Positions 62,005 to 64,000 of a stretch of 64,000 nucleotides of DNA are shown one piece after another. The stretch lies in contig JAGWHF010000005.1 in the NCBI GenBank assembly GCA_028866895.1, positions 1 to 64,000 of the forward strand, written 5' to 3'. Position numbers and translations under genes: made by a program. This stretch comes from Nitrososphaerota archaeon. GTDB lineage: Archaea > Thermoproteota > Nitrososphaeria > Nitrososphaerales > Nitrosopumilaceae. Positions within the stretch are counted from its first letter, which is position 1. Each line of letters begins with the position of its first letter. The notes beneath the pieces are model-generated. The model worked only from the letters and a program-made list of their open reading frames with translations, had not been told where the DNA came from and did no database searches.

Positions 62005-62817
62005 ATGCCTTATCACCTTACAAAGGGCTTGAACCGCGTCATACTAGACGAGATAACAAAGAAGGATTACAAGGAGATTGAGGAAGGAATTGGCAGATTT
62101 CTCGGCTCAGAGATGAACACAAGAAGGTCACAGGGCTTGGTGTTTGGCCTAAGCGGCGGGATAGATTCCGCGGTAATCGCAGTCCTTTGTGCAAAATTCG
62201 TAAGGGAAAAATCCCTTGCCCTCATAATGCCAAATTCAAAGATAACCCCCACTCAAGATACAGATGATGCAATAAAGATTGTTGATGACTTGCGCTTGGA
62301 GTACAAGCTAATCGACATCGGGTTCGTATACAAGGAATACTCAAAATACTTGGAGCCAAACCCCTTGGCTCTTGGAAACTTGGGAGCTAGGATTAGATCC
62401 AACATTCTATACTATTACGCAAATGCAAGAAACTTTCTTGTCCTGGGTTCAAGTGACAAGAGCGAGGTCCTCATAGGATATTTTACCAAATATGGAGACG
62501 GCGCAGCAGATCTCCTTCCCATAGCATCCTTATACAAGACCCAGATTCGCGAATTTGCAAGGTTTTTGAACATCCCACCCAGCATAGTAGCCAAGCCCAG
62601 CAGTCCACGCTTGTGGGAGGGCCACACGGCAGAAGGAGAGATAGGGCTGACTTATGAGGAGATTGACACCATCCTTTATTGCTTGTTTGAAAAGAAGCTT
62701 TCTGTTGAAGAAACTTCCAAGACAGCCGAAATTTCCATATCAAATGTGGACAAAATTTACCAGATGCACGAAAAAAGCGAACATAAGAGGATGGCACCCA
62801 AACCGTGGACTTTCTAG
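62005..62817 (+). CDS. nadE: NAD+ synthetase (ammonia-dependent)
   Basis: Final step of NAD synthesis: deamido-NAD plus ammonia and ATP. The 270 residues have the P-loop-like SGGIDSAV in VFGLSGGIDSAVIAVL near residue 50. PNSKITPTQDTDDA, LGNLGARIRSNILYYYAN, TDKSEVLIGY-like SSDKSEVLIGYFTKYGDGAAD and PSSPRLWEGHTAEGEIGL are also present. There is no glutaminase domain, so ammonia is used directly. It lies between the Rieske and cysS genes with gaps of 14 and 11 bp, suggesting one transcript. Confidence 0.95.
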   Translation: MPYHLTKGLNRVILDEITKKDYKEIEEGIGRFLGSEMNTRRSQGLVFGLSGGIDSAVIAVLCAKFVREKSLALIMPNSKITPTQDTDDAIKIVDDLRLEYKLIDIGFVYKEYSKYLEPNPLALGNLGARIRSNILYYYANARNFLVLGSSDKSEVLIGYFTKYGDGAADLLPIASLYKTQIREFARFLNIPPSIVAKPSSPRLWEGHTAEGEIGLTYEEIDTILYCLFEKKLSVEETSKTAEISISNVDKIYQMHEKSEHKRMAPKPWTF

Positions 62818-62828
62818 ACTGATGAGGA

Positions 62829-64000
62829 ATGAAAATTTTCGATACGCTGTCTGCCACTGAAAAGGAGATTGACGTCTCGGATGAGGTCCGGATTTACCTC
62901 TGTGGAGTTACTGTTTACGACGAAAGCCATATCGGACATGCAAGAACCATCATAGTATTTGACACCCTTCGGAGGTTTCTAGAAAAATTCGGGGTCAAGG
63001 TAAGACTGGTCCAAAATTTTACAGATGTCGATGACAAAATAATAAACCGCGCGAAAACTGAGGGCGTTCACGCTCACGAGATAAGTGCGAGATACATCAC
63101 AAGTTATTTCGAGGGATTTGACAGGCTCAATGTAAAGAGGGCAGAGAACTACCCAAAGGCGACAGAGCATATAGAAGACATGATAAACATGATAAGCGGC
63201 TTGGTTGATAAGAGGTATGCCTACGTCTCCAAGAATGGCGTATATTTTTCAGTCCTGAAGTTTAGCCAATACGGGAAGCTCTCAAAGAAAAAAACAGAAG
63301 ATCTCATATCAGGTGCGCGAGTGGAGGTCGACGAAACGAAGGAGGATCCTCTCGATTTTGCCTTGTGGAAGTTTGAAGAAAACGAGCCCAGATGGCCCAG
63401 TCCTTGGGGGTTTGGCAGGCCTGGGTGGCACATAGAATGTTCGGCCATGAGCCTAAAGTACCTAGGAACAAACTTTGAGATTCATGGTGGTGGCAGGGAT
63501 CTCATCTTCCCCCACCACGAAAACGAGATTGCACAGTCAGAGTCCTATTCAGGCAGCAATTTTGCCAAGATCTGGATGCATGTTGGAATGGTGACGATAA
63601 ACGGGGAAAAGATGTCAAAATCTCTTGGCAATACCAAGTCGGTCGATTTTGTCCTAAAAAAATGGGGCCCCAACATCATCAGGCTTTTCTGCCTATCCGG
63701 GCACTACTCAAAGCAAATTGATTACTCAGAAGAAATGTTATTGGAGACCATAACAAAATGGCGTCAAGTGGAAAATTGTTACTATGAACTCATCCTATCA
63801 TCAGAAGAGCAGGCACATGCAGAAGACCTCGAGGGGGTAGGAGTTGCAACAAAAGAATCATGGGATGAATTTGTTGCCGCCATGAACTCTGATTTTAACA
63901 CACCCCTTGCAATTGGAGCTTTTTTCAAGCTTGTGAAATACGCAAACCAGCTTGCTGCATCAGAGCGCCTAGTCTCATCAGTCTCTCAAAGGATTCTTCC
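62829..64000 (+). CDS. cysS: Cysteinyl-tRNA synthetase (3' end beyond the window)
   Basis: Charges tRNA-Cys. From ATG 62829, with GAGG close upstream, about 390 residues are in the window and the frame is still open at 64000. The HIGH motif is in TVYDESHIGHART, preceded by the zinc-binding CGVT segment. Further zinc ligands are in WHIECSAMSLKYLG and FPHHENEIAQ, and the KMSKS motif is NGEKMSKSLGNTKS. The sequence reaches the start of the DALR/anticodon region (MNSDFNTPLAIGAFFKL). It is preceded by nadE at 11 bp. Confidence 0.95.
   Translation, partial: MKIFDTLSATEKEIDVSDEVRIYLCGVTVYDESHIGHARTIIVFDTLRRFLEKFGVKVRLVQNFTDVDDKIINRAKTEGVHAHEISARYITSYFEGFDRLNVKRAENYPKATEHIEDMINMISGLVDKRYAYVSKNGVYFSVLKFSQYGKLSKKKTEDLISGARVEVDETKEDPLDFALWKFEENEPRWPSPWGFGRPGWHIECSAMSLKYLGTNFEIHGGGRDLIFPHHENEIAQSESYSGSNFAKIWMHVGMVTINGEKMSKSLGNTKSVDFVLKKWGPNIIRLFCLSGHYSKQIDYSEEMLLETITKWRQVENCYYELILSSEEQAHAEDLEGVGVATKESWDEFVAAMNSDFNTPLAIGAFFKLVKYANQLAASERLVSSVSQRIL

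Noticed and set aside
1-64000. CRISPR arrays, insertion sequences, rRNA and tRNA genes
   Set aside because: No regularly spaced repeats, transposase motifs, rRNA-like blocks or tRNA cloverleafs were seen on either strand by eye.

Overview
The window reads as a chromosomal segment of a Thaumarchaeota/Nitrososphaeria archaeon, the group that includes the ammonia oxidisers. The evidence is the gene content: a Vps4-type CdvC with ESCRT-III-like partners, archaeal ribosomal protein eL40, archaeal-type triosephosphate isomerase, a two-subunit B12-dependent methylmalonyl-CoA mutase with epimerase and MeaB (as in the 3-hydroxypropionate/4-hydroxybutyrate cycle), a TrmB regulator, and a secreted protein with the WVKTTAGWW repeat that I associate with this phylum. 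Many starts lie about 26 bp downstream of a TATA box, so leaderless mRNAs look common, and TTG starts are frequent. I see no rRNA, tRNA, CRISPR array, insertion sequence or prophage. The genus cannot be fixed from this window.

Layout. 1-4.1 kb: a secreted acidic protein, a winged-helix protein, glycerate 2-kinase and the repeat-bearing secreted protein. 4.1-7.1 kb: a co-directional cassette of an unknown protein, an SPFH/zinc-ribbon protein and a second zinc-ribbon protein. 7.3-12.4 kb: an iron-type alcohol dehydrogenase, an HD-domain/acetyltransferase-like fusion, an F420-type oxidoreductase, a membrane protein and a flavin-binding protein. 12.5-18.8 kb: a tight uvrB-uvrA-uvrC operon. 18.8-24.3 kb: a beta-CASP-like nuclease and a one-carbon/purine block (purN, folD, 5-formyl-THF cyclo-ligase, purD), with a GC-rich non-coding block before purD. 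24.4-26.6 kb: endonuclease V, a SWIM zinc-finger protein and a phosphoesterase. 26.6-31.0 kb: carA-carB, with the carB 5' end broken by a precise 20-nt insertion. 31.1-33.5 kb: a cell-division cluster of CdvC plus two small ESCRT-III-like proteins.

33.6-37.1 kb: the most unusual region. A TrmB regulator is followed by a 36-aa leaderless gene and, divergent from it over a shared TATA box, a structured leader of about 120 nt that can pair with its own Shine-Dalgarno sequence, leading into a 56-aa gene. A ribbon-helix-helix-like protein, an overlapping 36-aa frame and two universal stress proteins follow. 37.3-44.1 kb: a lone SdhB-like protein, a ThDP enzyme of the pyruvate oxidase/acetolactate synthase type, a small PD-(D/E)XK-like protein and ileS. 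44.1-44.9 kb is gene-poor with two strong RNA hairpins. 44.9-51.5 kb: sucC-sucD-eL40, tpiA-ppdK and an HTH-CBS regulator. 51.5-54.9 kb: the methylmalonyl-CoA module. 54.9-64.0 kb: ilvC, a receiver-only response regulator, small unknowns, a 39-aa zinc ribbon, a TPR protein, a beta-hydroxyacid dehydrogenase, metG, ahcY, a Rieske protein, nadE and cysS, which runs off the end.

Together the genes describe an autotrophic, biosynthetically complete archaeon: central carbon (mutase module, sucCD, ppdK, tpiA, glycerate kinase), purine and pyrimidine synthesis with a folate-type C1 carrier, bacterial-type nucleotide excision repair, Cdv division, and aminoacyl-tRNA synthetases. All functional calls come from reading motifs and recalling families; no database search was run.
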